Source of the DNA: Enterococcus sp. RIT-PI-f
GTDB taxonomy: Bacteria; Bacillota; Bacilli; Lactobacillales; Enterococcaceae
Reading direction: 5' to 3'
NCBI RefSeq assembly: GCF_001297065.1
Contig: NZ_LHOX01000021.1
Location: forward strand, 124,001-188,000
Length of the DNA stretch: 64,000 nt
The position numbers and the translations under genes were made by a program. A model generated the notes under the pieces. The model was not told the origin of the DNA and made no database searches. It saw only the letters and a program-made list of their open reading frames with translations. This document shows positions 35,488-43,977 of this stretch, one piece after another. How positions within the stretch are numbered: position 1 is the stretch's first letter; every line of letters begins with the position of its first letter.

Positions 35488-37560
35488 ATGAACGAGGTTG
35501 CCGAAAAACCGAAAAAAGGCTTAGGGGTCGCCGATATTTTGATTTCAGTCATTGTACTGGGCATCATCGGCTTGATCATTATTCCTTTGCCAGCAGCCTT
35601 GCTGGATCTATTGATCATTATCAATATAACGATCGCGATCAATATTTTGCTGATCACATTATTCACACGTTCAGTCTTGGAGTTTGCAACATTTCCGACC
35701 TTGCTCTTGATCACAACCATGTTTCGCTTAGGGTTGAATTTGTCTTCTACCCGTTTGATATTGACGCAAGGCAATGGCGGACATGTGATTGATGCCTTTG
35801 CCAATGTAGTAGCTGGCAGCAATTATATCGTCGGGATCATTTTGTTTGTCATTATTATGGTCGTTCAATTGGTGGTAGTGACCAATGGTGCTGGCCGCGT
35901 CTCTGAAGTCACGGCTCGATTTACACTGGATGCGATGCCTGGTAAACAAATGGCCATCGATTCTGATTTGAATGCGGGATTGATCACGGAAGCAGATGCC
36001 CGCAAACGCCGGAAAGATCTGCAAAGAGAAGCAGACTTTTTTGGTTCAATGGATGGAGCCAGCAAATTTGTCAAAGGGGATGCGATTGCAGGTATTTTGA
36101 TCACAGTGATCAATTTGCTTGGCGGTGCAATCATCTTTTCAATGGCTGGTCAGCTGACGATTATGGAAGCTTTTGCTCAATTCGGCAAATTGGCGATTGG
36201 CGATGGTTTGGTCAGTTCGATTCCTTCCTTATTGATTTCGATTGCATCAGGGGTCATTGTGACCCGCTCTGACAATGACAGTTCTTTCGGTTTGGATATT
36301 GCAGCAGACGTCATGCGCAATCCGCAACTGTTTAGAATCGTTGGTGGAATCTTATTCGTCTTAGCGCTAGTGCCCGGGTTCCCATTCTTTTATTTTGCCT
36401 TGGTTGGTGTCTTGCTGTTTGCCGCAAGTTTCTTTGTGACGCAAAAGGAAGAGAAACAACGGGTCGAACAAAAGCAATGGGCGCAAAAACTGGCATTGGA
36501 GCGCAAAAAAGAAGCCCAAGAAGAGGACGATTCTGTCGCTTCCTTCCAAGTGGAGCCGATTTCGATTGAGATTGGCTATGGGTTGATTCCAATCGTCGAT
36601 AGTTCCATCGACAATAGTCTGATGAATCGAATCGTATCCATCCGCAAACAAAGTGCCCGGGAGTTGGGTATTTTGGTCAGCCCCGTTCGGATCAGGGATA
36701 ATTTGTATCTAGATGCCAATGACTATGTCATCAAAATTCGGGGCAATGAAGTCGGGCGCGGTGATATTTATCCAAACAAAATCATGGTGATCAGCCCCAA
36801 CGAAGAGCCTTTTCCTTTCCAAGGGATCGCCACCAAAGAGCCAGCCTTTCATTTGGATGCTATGTGGATCGATGAGCGTGATCGGGAAATGGCGGATTTG
36901 CAAGGATTTACGATTATTGAACCATTAACGGTCATTGCGACGCATTTGAAAGAAATTATTTATGCCCACGCACCAGAACTATTGGGAAGACAAGAAGTCA
37001 AGAAGCTGCTGGAAGGGATCAAAGAGCAATACAATGTGGTGATCGATGAATTGATCCCGGATATTTTGCGCTTAGGAGAAGTGCAAAAAGTGTTGCAAAA
37101 TCTTTTAGAAGAACAGATCCCAATCAATGATCTAGCAACCATTTTAGAAACCTTGGCGGATTATGGGATGGTTTCGAAAGATATTGAAATCTTGACTGAA
37201 TATGTGCGGCAAGCGTTGAAGCGGACGATTGCGGCAAAATATGCCCAAGATCAAGTCGTTCAAGTTGCAGTCATTCAACCAAAACTGGAAGAAACGATTG
37301 CCCAAAGCATTCAAAAAACAGCGACAGGTTCCTACCCGGTATTGAAACCAGACACTGTGACTAAGATTTTGGACTCGATCAATACGATCCAACATGCGGC
37401 TATTGCGCAAAATATCAGTTTTGTGATTTTGGCTTCGCCAAAAATCAGATTATCTTTCAAAAAAATGATTGCCTTCAATTTTCCTGATGTGGCGGTCCTA
37501 TCGTTGAACGAAATTCCCAACGAAGTGGCAATTGAAACCGTCGGAAGTATCGAAATATAG
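35488..37560 (+). CDS. flhA: Flagellar export-gate protein FlhA
   Basis: 690 residues. Eight N-terminal membrane helices with the FHIPEP-type loop (VSEVTARFTLDAMPGKQMAIDSDL), then the large cytoplasmic ring domain that docks chaperone-substrate complexes. CAGGAGG precedes the ATG. In Bacillus the next genes would be flhF and flhG; here fliA starts 29 bases later. Confidence 0.97.
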   Translation: MNEVAEKPKKGLGVADILISVIVLGIIGLIIIPLPAALLDLLIIINITIAINILLITLFTRSVLEFATFPTLLLITTMFRLGLNLSSTRLILTQGNGGHVIDAFANVVAGSNYIVGIILFVIIMVVQLVVVTNGAGRVSEVTARFTLDAMPGKQMAIDSDLNAGLITEADARKRRKDLQREADFFGSMDGASKFVKGDAIAGILITVINLLGGAIIFSMAGQLTIMEAFAQFGKLAIGDGLVSSIPSLLISIASGVIVTRSDNDSSFGLDIAADVMRNPQLFRIVGGILFVLALVPGFPFFYFALVGVLLFAASFFVTQKEEKQRVEQKQWAQKLALERKKEAQEEDDSVASFQVEPISIEIGYGLIPIVDSSIDNSLMNRIVSIRKQSARELGILVSPVRIRDNLYLDANDYVIKIRGNEVGRGDIYPNKIMVISPNEEPFPFQGIATKEPAFHLDAMWIDERDREMADLQGFTIIEPLTVIATHLKEIIYAHAPELLGRQEVKKLLEGIKEQYNVVIDELIPDILRLGEVQKVLQNLLEEQIPINDLATILETLADYGMVSKDIEILTEYVRQALKRTIAAKYAQDQVVQVAVIQPKLEETIAQSIQKTATGSYPVLKPDTVTKILDSINTIQHAAIAQNISFVILASPKIRLSFKKMIAFNFPDVAVLSLNEIPNEVAIETVGSIEI

Positions 37561-37589
37561 ACCGCTAGTCGAAGAAAGGAGTGTAGCCA

Positions 37590-38300
37590 GTGTACGAAGT
37601 AGATCGTGAAGCAGAGATCATCAAATACTTGCCCTTAGTTGAGCGCGTCGTTCAAAGACTGTCGATCAAGACCGCTGATTACGAGCAAGGTGATCTTTAC
37701 AATATTGGTGTGATTGGCTTGATGGATGCACTGCATAAATTCGATGCCAGCAAAAAAGTGCCCTTTGAAAGTTATGCTGCGATCCGCATCAAAGGCGCAA
37801 TCATTGATGAAGTCCGCAAACATGCCAAAATCTCTCGCTATAAAATGGCAGCGGTCAATCAGTTTTATCAAGCAAGGCAAGAACTAGAACAACAGTATAA
37901 ACGAGAAGCTACGGATGCTGAAATCAGCAAAAAATTAGGCATCAATCGCAGCCAACTGGCGGATATTTATGAGAGTCTACACTTTTTAGCAAGTGTATCT
38001 TTGGAAGATACTTTGTTTGCGTATCAAGAAGAAGGGCTAACCTTAAAAGACATGATCAGTGATCAAGATGCGGAGCATGTTGAAGATACGTTGGTAAAAG
38101 CCGAACAAAAGGCAGCATTGGTCGTTTGCATCAAGCGGTTAGGAGAAAGAGAACAGCTAGTTCTCAGTCTGTATTATACAGAAGAGCTGACATTAAAAGA
38201 AATCGCCGAAATATTGGAAGTATCGGTTCCGCGGGTCTCACAGATCCATGGGAAAACGATCGCCAAATTAAGGGGATTGATCGAGGAGGAACTGGCATGA
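37590..38300 (+). CDS. fliA: Flagellar sigma factor FliA/SigD
   Basis: 236 residues with a GTG start after AAAGGAG. Sigma region 2 (DLYNIGVIGLMDALHKFD, FESYAAIRIKGAIIDEVRK), region 3 and a region 4 helix-turn-helix (LTLKEIAEILEVSVPRVSQIHGK) are complete. It should direct RNA polymerase to the TTAA-N15-NCCGATWN promoters found at mcp1, motA, mcp2, flgM and fliC. Counterpart anti-sigma: FlgM (50339). It overlaps the next gene by ATGA. Confidence 0.96.
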   Translation: MYEVDREAEIIKYLPLVERVVQRLSIKTADYEQGDLYNIGVIGLMDALHKFDASKKVPFESYAAIRIKGAIIDEVRKHAKISRYKMAAVNQFYQARQELEQQYKREATDAEISKKLGINRSQLADIYESLHFLASVSLEDTLFAYQEEGLTLKDMISDQDAEHVEDTLVKAEQKAALVVCIKRLGEREQLVLSLYYTEELTLKEIAEILEVSVPRVSQIHGKTIAKLRGLIEEELA

Positions 38301-38998
38301 TCCGTGGACTAGATATTATTTCTCGTAATATGGCCATTTTACAAAAAAGACAGGAAACAACGAGCGGCAATATCGCCAATGTCAACACAACCGGCTACCA
38401 AGCCAAACAACTTTTTCAATCCACATTGGCAGAAGTCGGTTTACATAATTATCAAGGCGGCAGCGGGGCTGATACCCGGCAAGATATTGGCGGTTTAGCG
38501 TTAGGCAACCAATTGTCAGGATCCGCCATCGATCAAAGCCAAGGGCCTTTGAAAGAAACAGGCAACCAAACGGATTTTGCGCTTCAATCAGAAGGGTATT
38601 TTGTGGTTCGCACTCAAGCAGGAGAACAATTGTACACTAGAAATGGCGACTTTACCGTCAATCAGCAAAATCAGTTGGTGACCCAAGAAGGCTATACAGT
38701 CTTAGACACCAATGGGCAAGCTATTGATGCAGCGGGTGCTGCCAATTTTCAAATCAGGGCCTTTGATCAAGATACATTGACCAGTGATGGACAGAACTAT
38801 CTGACGAGTACCACAGCCGGTACGCTGGTGGCTGAACCAAGCCTCCAACAAGGCTATTTGGAGCAAGCCAATATCTCAGTATCTGACGAGATGGTCGCCA
38901 TGATCCAGACCTCTCGTGAATTTGAAGCCAACCAGAAAGTATTGAGTTCCACCAATCAAACGCTGCAAAAAGCAGTCAATGAATTAGGAAAGATTTGA
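38297..38998 (+). CDS. flgF: Distal-rod type hook-basal body protein (FlgF/FlhO-like)
   Basis: Start at ATG 38297, overlapping the fliA stop (ATGA) with GAGGAGG upstream; the longer open frame runs back through fliA. About 233 residues with SGNIANVNTTGYQAKQLFQ and C-terminal VSDEMVAMIQTSREFEANQKVL. A rod protein related to FlgF/FlgG and to Bacillus FlhO. Which rod position it takes is not certain from sequence; the symbol is a best guess. Confidence 0.85.
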   Translation: MIRGLDIISRNMAILQKRQETTSGNIANVNTTGYQAKQLFQSTLAEVGLHNYQGGSGADTRQDIGGLALGNQLSGSAIDQSQGPLKETGNQTDFALQSEGYFVVRTQAGEQLYTRNGDFTVNQQNQLVTQEGYTVLDTNGQAIDAAGAANFQIRAFDQDTLTSDGQNYLTSTTAGTLVAEPSLQQGYLEQANISVSDEMVAMIQTSREFEANQKVLSSTNQTLQKAVNELGKI

Positions 38999-39008
38999 GG
39001 ATGATACG

Positions 39009-39788
39009 ATGACGATCAATGGGACATTACAAATCAGTCGTTCAGGACTTAAAAGCTTACAAACCAATTTGGATAATACGGCCAACAATATCGCCAATGT
39101 CAATACGACGGGTTATCAAGCACAAACCACCCATTTTCAAGGGTTGATGGATAATGCACTGGGCACTGAAGAAACACTGTTTACCGGGAATATTGACGAC
39201 TATCAGACCTCTATAGGGTCAGCAGCCACCACTACGACCAGTTTTGCGCAAGGCAATTTGACAAGCAGTGCACAACCCTTAGATGTAGCCATTCAAGGGT
39301 CGGGTTTCTTCGGTGTCCAAGCCAATGGCCAACTGTTGTTGACGCGGGCCGGCAGTTTCCACCTTAGCGACACCAAACAATTGGTGAATAGCCAAGGTTA
39401 TCCAGTGGCCATGACAACGACGGTCGCTAATGGGCAATGGCCATCGGCGGATCAAATCCAAATCAGCACCAATGGGCAGCTTACGACGGAACAAAATGGC
39501 CAAACGGTGGTTTTGGGCCAATTGACGCTATATCAACCGCAAAACACAGATGCGTTACAGCCGATGGGAGATCAACTGTATCAAGCAACAGGCCAGACCC
39601 TCATGACCTCTCAGACGACACCAGATATTTTCGGTACGATCAACCAATTTCAGTTGGAGGACGCCAATGTGGATCTGGCTGGTTCCATGACAGAATTATT
39701 GACGACACAACGGGCCTACGCCTTGAACACAAAAGCCATGCAGACAACAGATGATATGTGGGCGGTCGTGAACCGCTTTACCGATTAA
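39009..39788 (+). CDS. flgG: Distal-rod type hook-basal body protein (FlgG/FlhP-like)
   Basis: 259 residues with TANNIANVNTTGYQAQTTHFQ and a C-terminal LAGSMTELLTTQRAYALNTKAMQTTDDM, the FlgG pattern. Paralogue of the preceding gene; together they match the FlhO-FlhP pair of Bacillus. TGAGG lies 8 bases before the ATG. Confidence 0.87.
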   Translation: MTINGTLQISRSGLKSLQTNLDNTANNIANVNTTGYQAQTTHFQGLMDNALGTEETLFTGNIDDYQTSIGSAATTTTSFAQGNLTSSAQPLDVAIQGSGFFGVQANGQLLLTRAGSFHLSDTKQLVNSQGYPVAMTTTVANGQWPSADQIQISTNGQLTTEQNGQTVVLGQLTLYQPQNTDALQPMGDQLYQATGQTLMTSQTTPDIFGTINQFQLEDANVDLAGSMTELLTTQRAYALNTKAMQTTDDMWAVVNRFTD

Positions 39789-39800
39789 AGGAGAAGAAGG

Positions 39801-40511
39801 ATGATTCGCTTAACTAAAGTCAGCAAACAATTCAAGAATGGGACTTGGGGATTGATGGATATTTCAATGTCGATCCCACAAGGTGAATTTATCTATGTTG
39901 TTGGCCCGAGCGGTGCCGGTAAATCGACATTGTTCAAACTGCTGCTGAAAGAAGAGGAGTCATCAACAGGGGCGATCCAGATTGGCAATGTTCTGTTATC
40001 ACAAGTCAAAGAACGCCAGCTCTATATGATTCGGCGTCAAGTTGGCGTGATTGGACAGGAAGATTTGCTCCTGCCATATCTGACGAGTGCCCAAAATGTC
40101 GACTACGCGTTGCGTGTTCTGGGCCTTTCAAGAAAAATCAGACAGGAAAAAACCACCAAAGCACTAGCGTTGGTGGGCATGCTCCCGTATAAAGACCGTC
40201 TGCCGGAAGAATTATCTGCCGGACAGCGCAAAAAAATTGCCATTGCCCGTGCGATTGTGACTGACCCTGCTGTTTTGATCGCGGATGAGCCTACTGGCAA
40301 CTTAGATGTTAAATCCGCTGTCGAGATCATGAAGCTGTTTTTACGCATCAATCAACTGGGAACAACTGTTTTATTGGCTACCCATGACAGTACAATGGTC
40401 AATTCAGTCCGCAACCGTGTCTTGGAATTCAACAATGGCCGCTTGGTCCGTGACGAGCAGCAAGGTGGCTATACAAAATATGCAGACCCAAAAGATACAT
40501 ATGTCTGGTAA
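39801..40511 (+). CDS. FtsE-like ABC ATPase inside the flagellar operon
   Basis: 236 residues, closely FtsE-like over its full length. Walker A GPSGAGKST, Walker B VLIADEPTGNLD and switch His in ATHDS are intact. The signature reads LSAGQ instead of LSGGQ/E, and the Q-loop is GVIGQED rather than the usual GVVFQD. No FtsX-type membrane partner lies in the window. It sits 12 bases after flgG with an AAAGGAG site, so it is co-transcribed with the basal body genes. The true cell-division FtsE is expected elsewhere. A role in flagellar placement or local wall opening is speculation; this is a paralogue with an altered signature. Confidence 0.85.
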   Translation: MIRLTKVSKQFKNGTWGLMDISMSIPQGEFIYVVGPSGAGKSTLFKLLLKEEESSTGAIQIGNVLLSQVKERQLYMIRRQVGVIGQEDLLLPYLTSAQNVDYALRVLGLSRKIRQEKTTKALALVGMLPYKDRLPEELSAGQRKKIAIARAIVTDPAVLIADEPTGNLDVKSAVEIMKLFLRINQLGTTVLLATHDSTMVNSVRNRVLEFNNGRLVRDEQQGGYTKYADPKDTYVW

Positions 40512-40517
40512 GACAGC

Positions 40518-40545
40518 TTAACTTTTCTGGCAAATGATCCGATTA
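40518..40545 (+). promoter_or_regulatory. SigD/FliA-type promoter of mcp2 and the chemotaxis block
   Basis: TTAA (40518-40521, in TTAACTT as at flgM), 16-base spacer, TCCGATTA (40538-40545). One base longer than the other four sites. The -10 lies in the left arm of a perfect inverted repeat. Confidence 0.55.
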
Positions 40546-40578
40546 AGGAACTAGAAGATTGTTTTCATAATCGGATCA
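40535..40578. repeat. Perfect 11-bp inverted repeat between the FtsE-like gene and mcp2
   Basis: TGATCCGATTA (40535-40545) and TAATCGGATCA (40568-40578), 22-base loop. No T-run follows, so it is not a standard terminator. The left arm contains the SigD -10. Confidence 0.75.
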
Positions 40579-40670
40579 AGAGGGAGTGAAACATGGGGTA
40601 TCAAGTGAAGAGCGAATCTTGATAAAACCAATACCACAACTGCGTAGTTTGCAAAGGAAAGGATACTGTC

Positions 40671-41966
40671 ATGAAGAAAAAGATACAAACTGCCATCAAA
40701 AAAATCCGCCTCGCTGCACTGATTCCTATCGGATTCACGTTGCTGGTGTTGCTGGGCTGTTACTTTTTTGTCATCCATGGACATGGAGATGCACAAATCG
40801 CCAGAAGTTTCATCCTATTTTCAGTTATCGTCCTGTTATTAGAAATCATCTTGCTGGTAGCGATGGCTTATCTCATCAAAAAACAAGCAACTAGCGGAAT
40901 GGACACCCTTTTATCCGAACTAGAAACTGTGAGTTCAGGGGATCTTTCGCATATCGAAGATATTGGCACTGACGATCAAACATCGACCTTTGGCCAAGTG
41001 CAAAATCGATTTCAAGGTGTTTTGAATACGTTCAAAGCAGTTATCGTTGGGATGCATGAAGAAAGCAGCCGAATGGGAAAAATGGTGGGGGATTTGACAA
41101 GTACATCAAAAAATGCCAAAAACTCCATTGAAAATGTGCGTCAGACAATGAATGCCATTGCGGATGCCACCAGTTCACAAGCGTCGGAAGCAGAACAAAC
41201 GTCTTTCGATATGGATGATTTGGCGTTGAGCATCGAAGAGATCCACAAAGAGATCGAATTGATGAACGGCTACGTTGGACAATCACAAAATAGCAATATC
41301 CATAACTCAGAAATGATGTTCCATGTCTTTGAAAGCTGGGAAATCGAGCGCCAAAACCAAGCAGAATTGGTTGAAGGCATGAATGACATGAATGAAGATA
41401 TCCAAAGTATCGGAAAAATCGTCCAATTGATCAACGATATTTCAGATCAAACCAATTTGTTGGCTTTGAATGCGTCCATCGAAGCCGCTCGGGCGGGAGA
41501 AGCTGGCCGCGGGTTTGCCATTGTCGCTGAAGAAGTACGGAGTTTGGCAGAACAAAGCAGTCAATCGACAAAGAGTATTCGCAGTATCATCGAAGCGATT
41601 CGCAAGAAATCAGAAAAAGTCGTTTCTGCTGTAACAGAATCCTTTGAAGGCGGCGAAAAGCAAACCAATAATATCAACAAAGCCATCGAATCTGCCAATG
41701 AAATATCGGATGTTGTGGAAAAATTAGTGTCAAGTATTCAAGCAGTAGAAGCCCACATCACGGGAATCGTTGAGAAAAAGGATATGGTACAAGTATCCGT
41801 CAGCAATATCTCGGCAGCTGTTTCTGAAACATCTGCTGGTACGCAAGAAGTGACTGCCAACTTAGAAGATTTCTATTTGGTGGTAGAAGAATTTGAACAA
41901 AACGTCCAAGAAATCGAAACGATTGCGACAATTCTAAAATTCCAAGTAGATAGTTTTACATTTTGA
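40671..41966 (+). CDS. Methyl-accepting chemotaxis protein 2, without a ligand domain
   Basis: 431 residues. Two membrane helices (about 14-34 and 47-69) are separated by only about 12 residues, so there is no extracellular sensor. The cytoplasmic part has an intact tip ([27 protein letters not shown]). It may sense membrane state, energy or intracellular signals, or assist other receptors. It heads the chemotaxis genes and its stop abuts cheW1. AAAGGAAAGG lies before the ATG. Confidence 0.93.
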   Translation: MKKKIQTAIKKIRLAALIPIGFTLLVLLGCYFFVIHGHGDAQIARSFILFSVIVLLLEIILLVAMAYLIKKQATSGMDTLLSELETVSSGDLSHIEDIGTDDQTSTFGQVQNRFQGVLNTFKAVIVGMHEESSRMGKMVGDLTSTSKNAKNSIENVRQTMNAIADATSSQASEAEQTSFDMDDLALSIEEIHKEIELMNGYVGQSQNSNIHNSEMMFHVFESWEIERQNQAELVEGMNDMNEDIQSIGKIVQLINDISDQTNLLALNASIEAARAGEAGRGFAIVAEEVRSLAEQSSQSTKSIRSIIEAIRKKSEKVVSAVTESFEGGEKQTNNINKAIESANEISDVVEKLVSSIQAVEAHITGIVEKKDMVQVSVSNISAAVSETSAGTQEVTANLEDFYLVVEEFEQNVQEIETIATILKFQVDSFTF

Positions 41967-41977
41967 CGAAGGGAGTA

Positions 41978-42475
41978 ATGGCTAAGATGGAGCAATATGT
42001 GATATTTAAAAGTCATCAACAGCTTTTTGCCATTGAGATCCAACATGTGGTGCGGGTAGTTGAAGCAAGTACATTTACCCCGTTGCCAGAAGTTGCTGAT
42101 TTTGTCTTGGGTGTGCAATCAATTGAATCTGCGATGGTACCGATCATTGATGCCCGCAAGAAGTTATTCCATTCCTTCACCGCAGACTCCGGACAAAATG
42201 TCATTCTTTTATGTCAGTGGAAAGACAAATCAATTGGTCTTTATGTCGAGGAAATCGTGGGCATCCAGCCTTTGCCAGAAACAGAGAATCAGCAAGATCT
42301 CGCTGTGACTGGGTTAAAACAAGACTATGTCGCAGCTTTTCTAAAAAAAGAAGAGGCCTTAGTGCTGGCTTTGGATTTAGATTTTCTCTTCAGCTATGAA
42401 GAAGAAGCAGCATTGCTGACAGGCATCAATGCTTACCGGGATGATGACGATGACGCAAATGCTGACGACGAGTGA
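41978..42475 (+). CDS. cheW: CheW-like coupling protein 1 with acidic tail
   Basis: About 166 residues from ATG 41978 (GAAGGGAG upstream); ATG 41987 is an alternative. The CheW fold is recognisable (EQYVIFKSHQQLFAIEIQHVVRVVE, LGVQSIESAMVPIIDARKKL), but the usual GxxNxRGxxxPV segment is altered to GVQSIESAMVPI. The last ~12 residues are an Asp-rich tail. It sits directly after mcp2 and may be a dedicated coupler. A more canonical CheW is at 47772. Confidence 0.85.
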   Translation: MAKMEQYVIFKSHQQLFAIEIQHVVRVVEASTFTPLPEVADFVLGVQSIESAMVPIIDARKKLFHSFTADSGQNVILLCQWKDKSIGLYVEEIVGIQPLPETENQQDLAVTGLKQDYVAAFLKKEEALVLALDLDFLFSYEEEAALLTGINAYRDDDDDANADDE

Positions 42476-42956
42476 AGAAGTCCATGTGGGCATCTCTGAG
42501 TATAAAATTGCCGCCGCACCAGCAAAGCTCATGACTGTCGGTCTAGGTTCTTGTATCGGCACGATCATTTATGACCGTCAAAATCAGATTGGCGGCTTAA
42601 GTCATATCATGTTGCCAGATAGTCAACCCTTCGCACATCGACAGACGGTCAAAATCGAGAAATTCGCTGATTTAGCCTTGCCGGCGATGGTAGCGGAACT
42701 CAAACGGCTGCTGCCAGACGCCAAACTGAAAGCAAAGATTGTTGGCGGCGCCAATATGTTTGCTTTTAAACATATCCAAGAAACAGAAACGATCGGCGAA
42801 AGAAATATTGCCGCTGTCGAAGAGATTCTGGCCCAACTGGGTATCCCAATCGTCGGAAAACATGTCGGTGGTTCAGCTGGCAGAACAATGATCGTTGATT
42901 TACAAGATTTCCAGACGGTGGTTCGTCAAGCAAACAAGGAAATCGTTTATTTATAA
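42450..42956 (+). CDS. cheD: Chemoreceptor glutamine deamidase CheD
   Basis: About 168 residues. The start is uncertain among clustered ATGs at 42429, 42441, 42444, 42450 and 42459, all overlapping cheW1; 42450 is best spaced from CGGGA. The catalytic Cys (LGSCIGTIIYD) and His (LSHIMLP) are present, with GGSAGRT downstream. CheD deamidates receptor glutamines and stimulates CheC, as in Bacillus. Confidence 0.92.
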   Translation: MTQMLTTSEEVHVGISEYKIAAAPAKLMTVGLGSCIGTIIYDRQNQIGGLSHIMLPDSQPFAHRQTVKIEKFADLALPAMVAELKRLLPDAKLKAKIVGGANMFAFKHIQETETIGERNIAAVEEILAQLGIPIVGKHVGGSAGRTMIVDLQDFQTVVRQANKEIVYL

Positions 42957-42971
42957 AAGGAGTACGTCAAA

Positions 42972-43976
42972 ATGAAAAAAGTGATGATCGTCGATGATTC
43001 GGCATTTATGCGCAAAGTGGTGACGGATTTATTGCATCAAATGCCAGATGTTGAAGTAGCGGCGGCTGCCCGAAATGGCAAACAAGCCCTTGATTTCCTG
43101 GCCAAAGAATCCTTCGATTTGGTGGTCATGGATGTAGAAATGCCAGTCATGAATGGATTGGATACCTTGAAGGCGATCAAATCCAGTTCAAGTACGCCAG
43201 TGATCATGCTGAGTGCCTCAAGCAATCAAGAAACGACGATTGAAGCATTGGCGCTAGGTGCCCGTGACTTTGTGGAAAAGCCCGTCAATTTATCGACCAT
43301 CCAAGCGGAATGGATCGAGGAATTTCATCAAAAGATCGCGTCGATCGATCAACCGCTGATTGCGGCACCAGCCAGATCTACCACAGCTATGACCAAATTG
43401 ACACCGCATCAACTGCCTACGGCTTTGCAGGCGTTGGTGATTGGTGCTTCTACCGGAGGGCCGCGGGCGCTGCTAGGGATCATTCGGCAATTGCCTGCTC
43501 GGCTGCGCTGTCCGATTTTTATCGTTCAGCATATGCCGGCTGGGTTCACTGCATCATTTGCCAAACGGTTAGATACTGAAACCCAGACCCCCGTCCATGA
43601 GGTAGTAGATGGCATGCCGATCACCAATCACATTTATCTATGTCCTGGGGATTATCACATGACGATCCAACAAGGGCGTTTATACCTAAATCAAGAGCCA
43701 AAACTACACGGTACGCGTCCGGCAGTGGACTATCTGTTTCACTCAGCAGCCCGCGCGTACCCCCAGCAATTGGCGGCAGTGGTTTTGACTGGCATGGGAA
43801 AAGACGGCACAGCAGGCTTGCGCAGTATTCAAGAAGTAGGCGGCTATACGATCGTTCAAGACAAAGAGAGCTGTACAGTCTTCGGCATGCCCCGGTATGC
43901 CATAGAACAAGGGGTGGTTGATGAGGTCTTGCCTTTATCAAGCATTGAAACAAAAATTGCACAGATGGTTAGGTGA
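42972..43976 (+). CDS. cheB: Chemotaxis protein-glutamate methylesterase CheB
   Basis: 334 residues. Receiver domain with Asp54 (VVMDVEMP), linker, and methylesterase domain with the Ser-His-Asp triad visible in GASTGGPRA, IVQHMPAGFT and LTGMGKDG. It removes methyl groups from receptors when phosphorylated by CheA. AAAAGGAG precedes the ATG; cheR begins two bases after the stop. Confidence 0.97.
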   Translation: MKKVMIVDDSAFMRKVVTDLLHQMPDVEVAAAARNGKQALDFLAKESFDLVVMDVEMPVMNGLDTLKAIKSSSSTPVIMLSASSNQETTIEALALGARDFVEKPVNLSTIQAEWIEEFHQKIASIDQPLIAAPARSTTAMTKLTPHQLPTALQALVIGASTGGPRALLGIIRQLPARLRCPIFIVQHMPAGFTASFAKRLDTETQTPVHEVVDGMPITNHIYLCPGDYHMTIQQGRLYLNQEPKLHGTRPAVDYLFHSAARAYPQQLAAVVLTGMGKDGTAGLRSIQEVGGYTIVQDKESCTVFGMPRYAIEQGVVDEVLPLSSIETKIAQMVR

Positions 43977-43977
43977 A

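Noticed and set aside
38126-38296. N-terminal extension of the FlgF-like protein back into fliA
   Set aside because: The added residues are out-of-frame translation of sigma region 4; ATG 38297 has GAGGAGG and couples to the fliA stop.
40623-40649. TAAA-N15-GCGTAGTT as a SigD promoter for mcp2
   Set aside because: Only four of eight -10 positions fit; the site at 40518-40545 has the TTAACTT and CCGAT elements shared with the other promoters.
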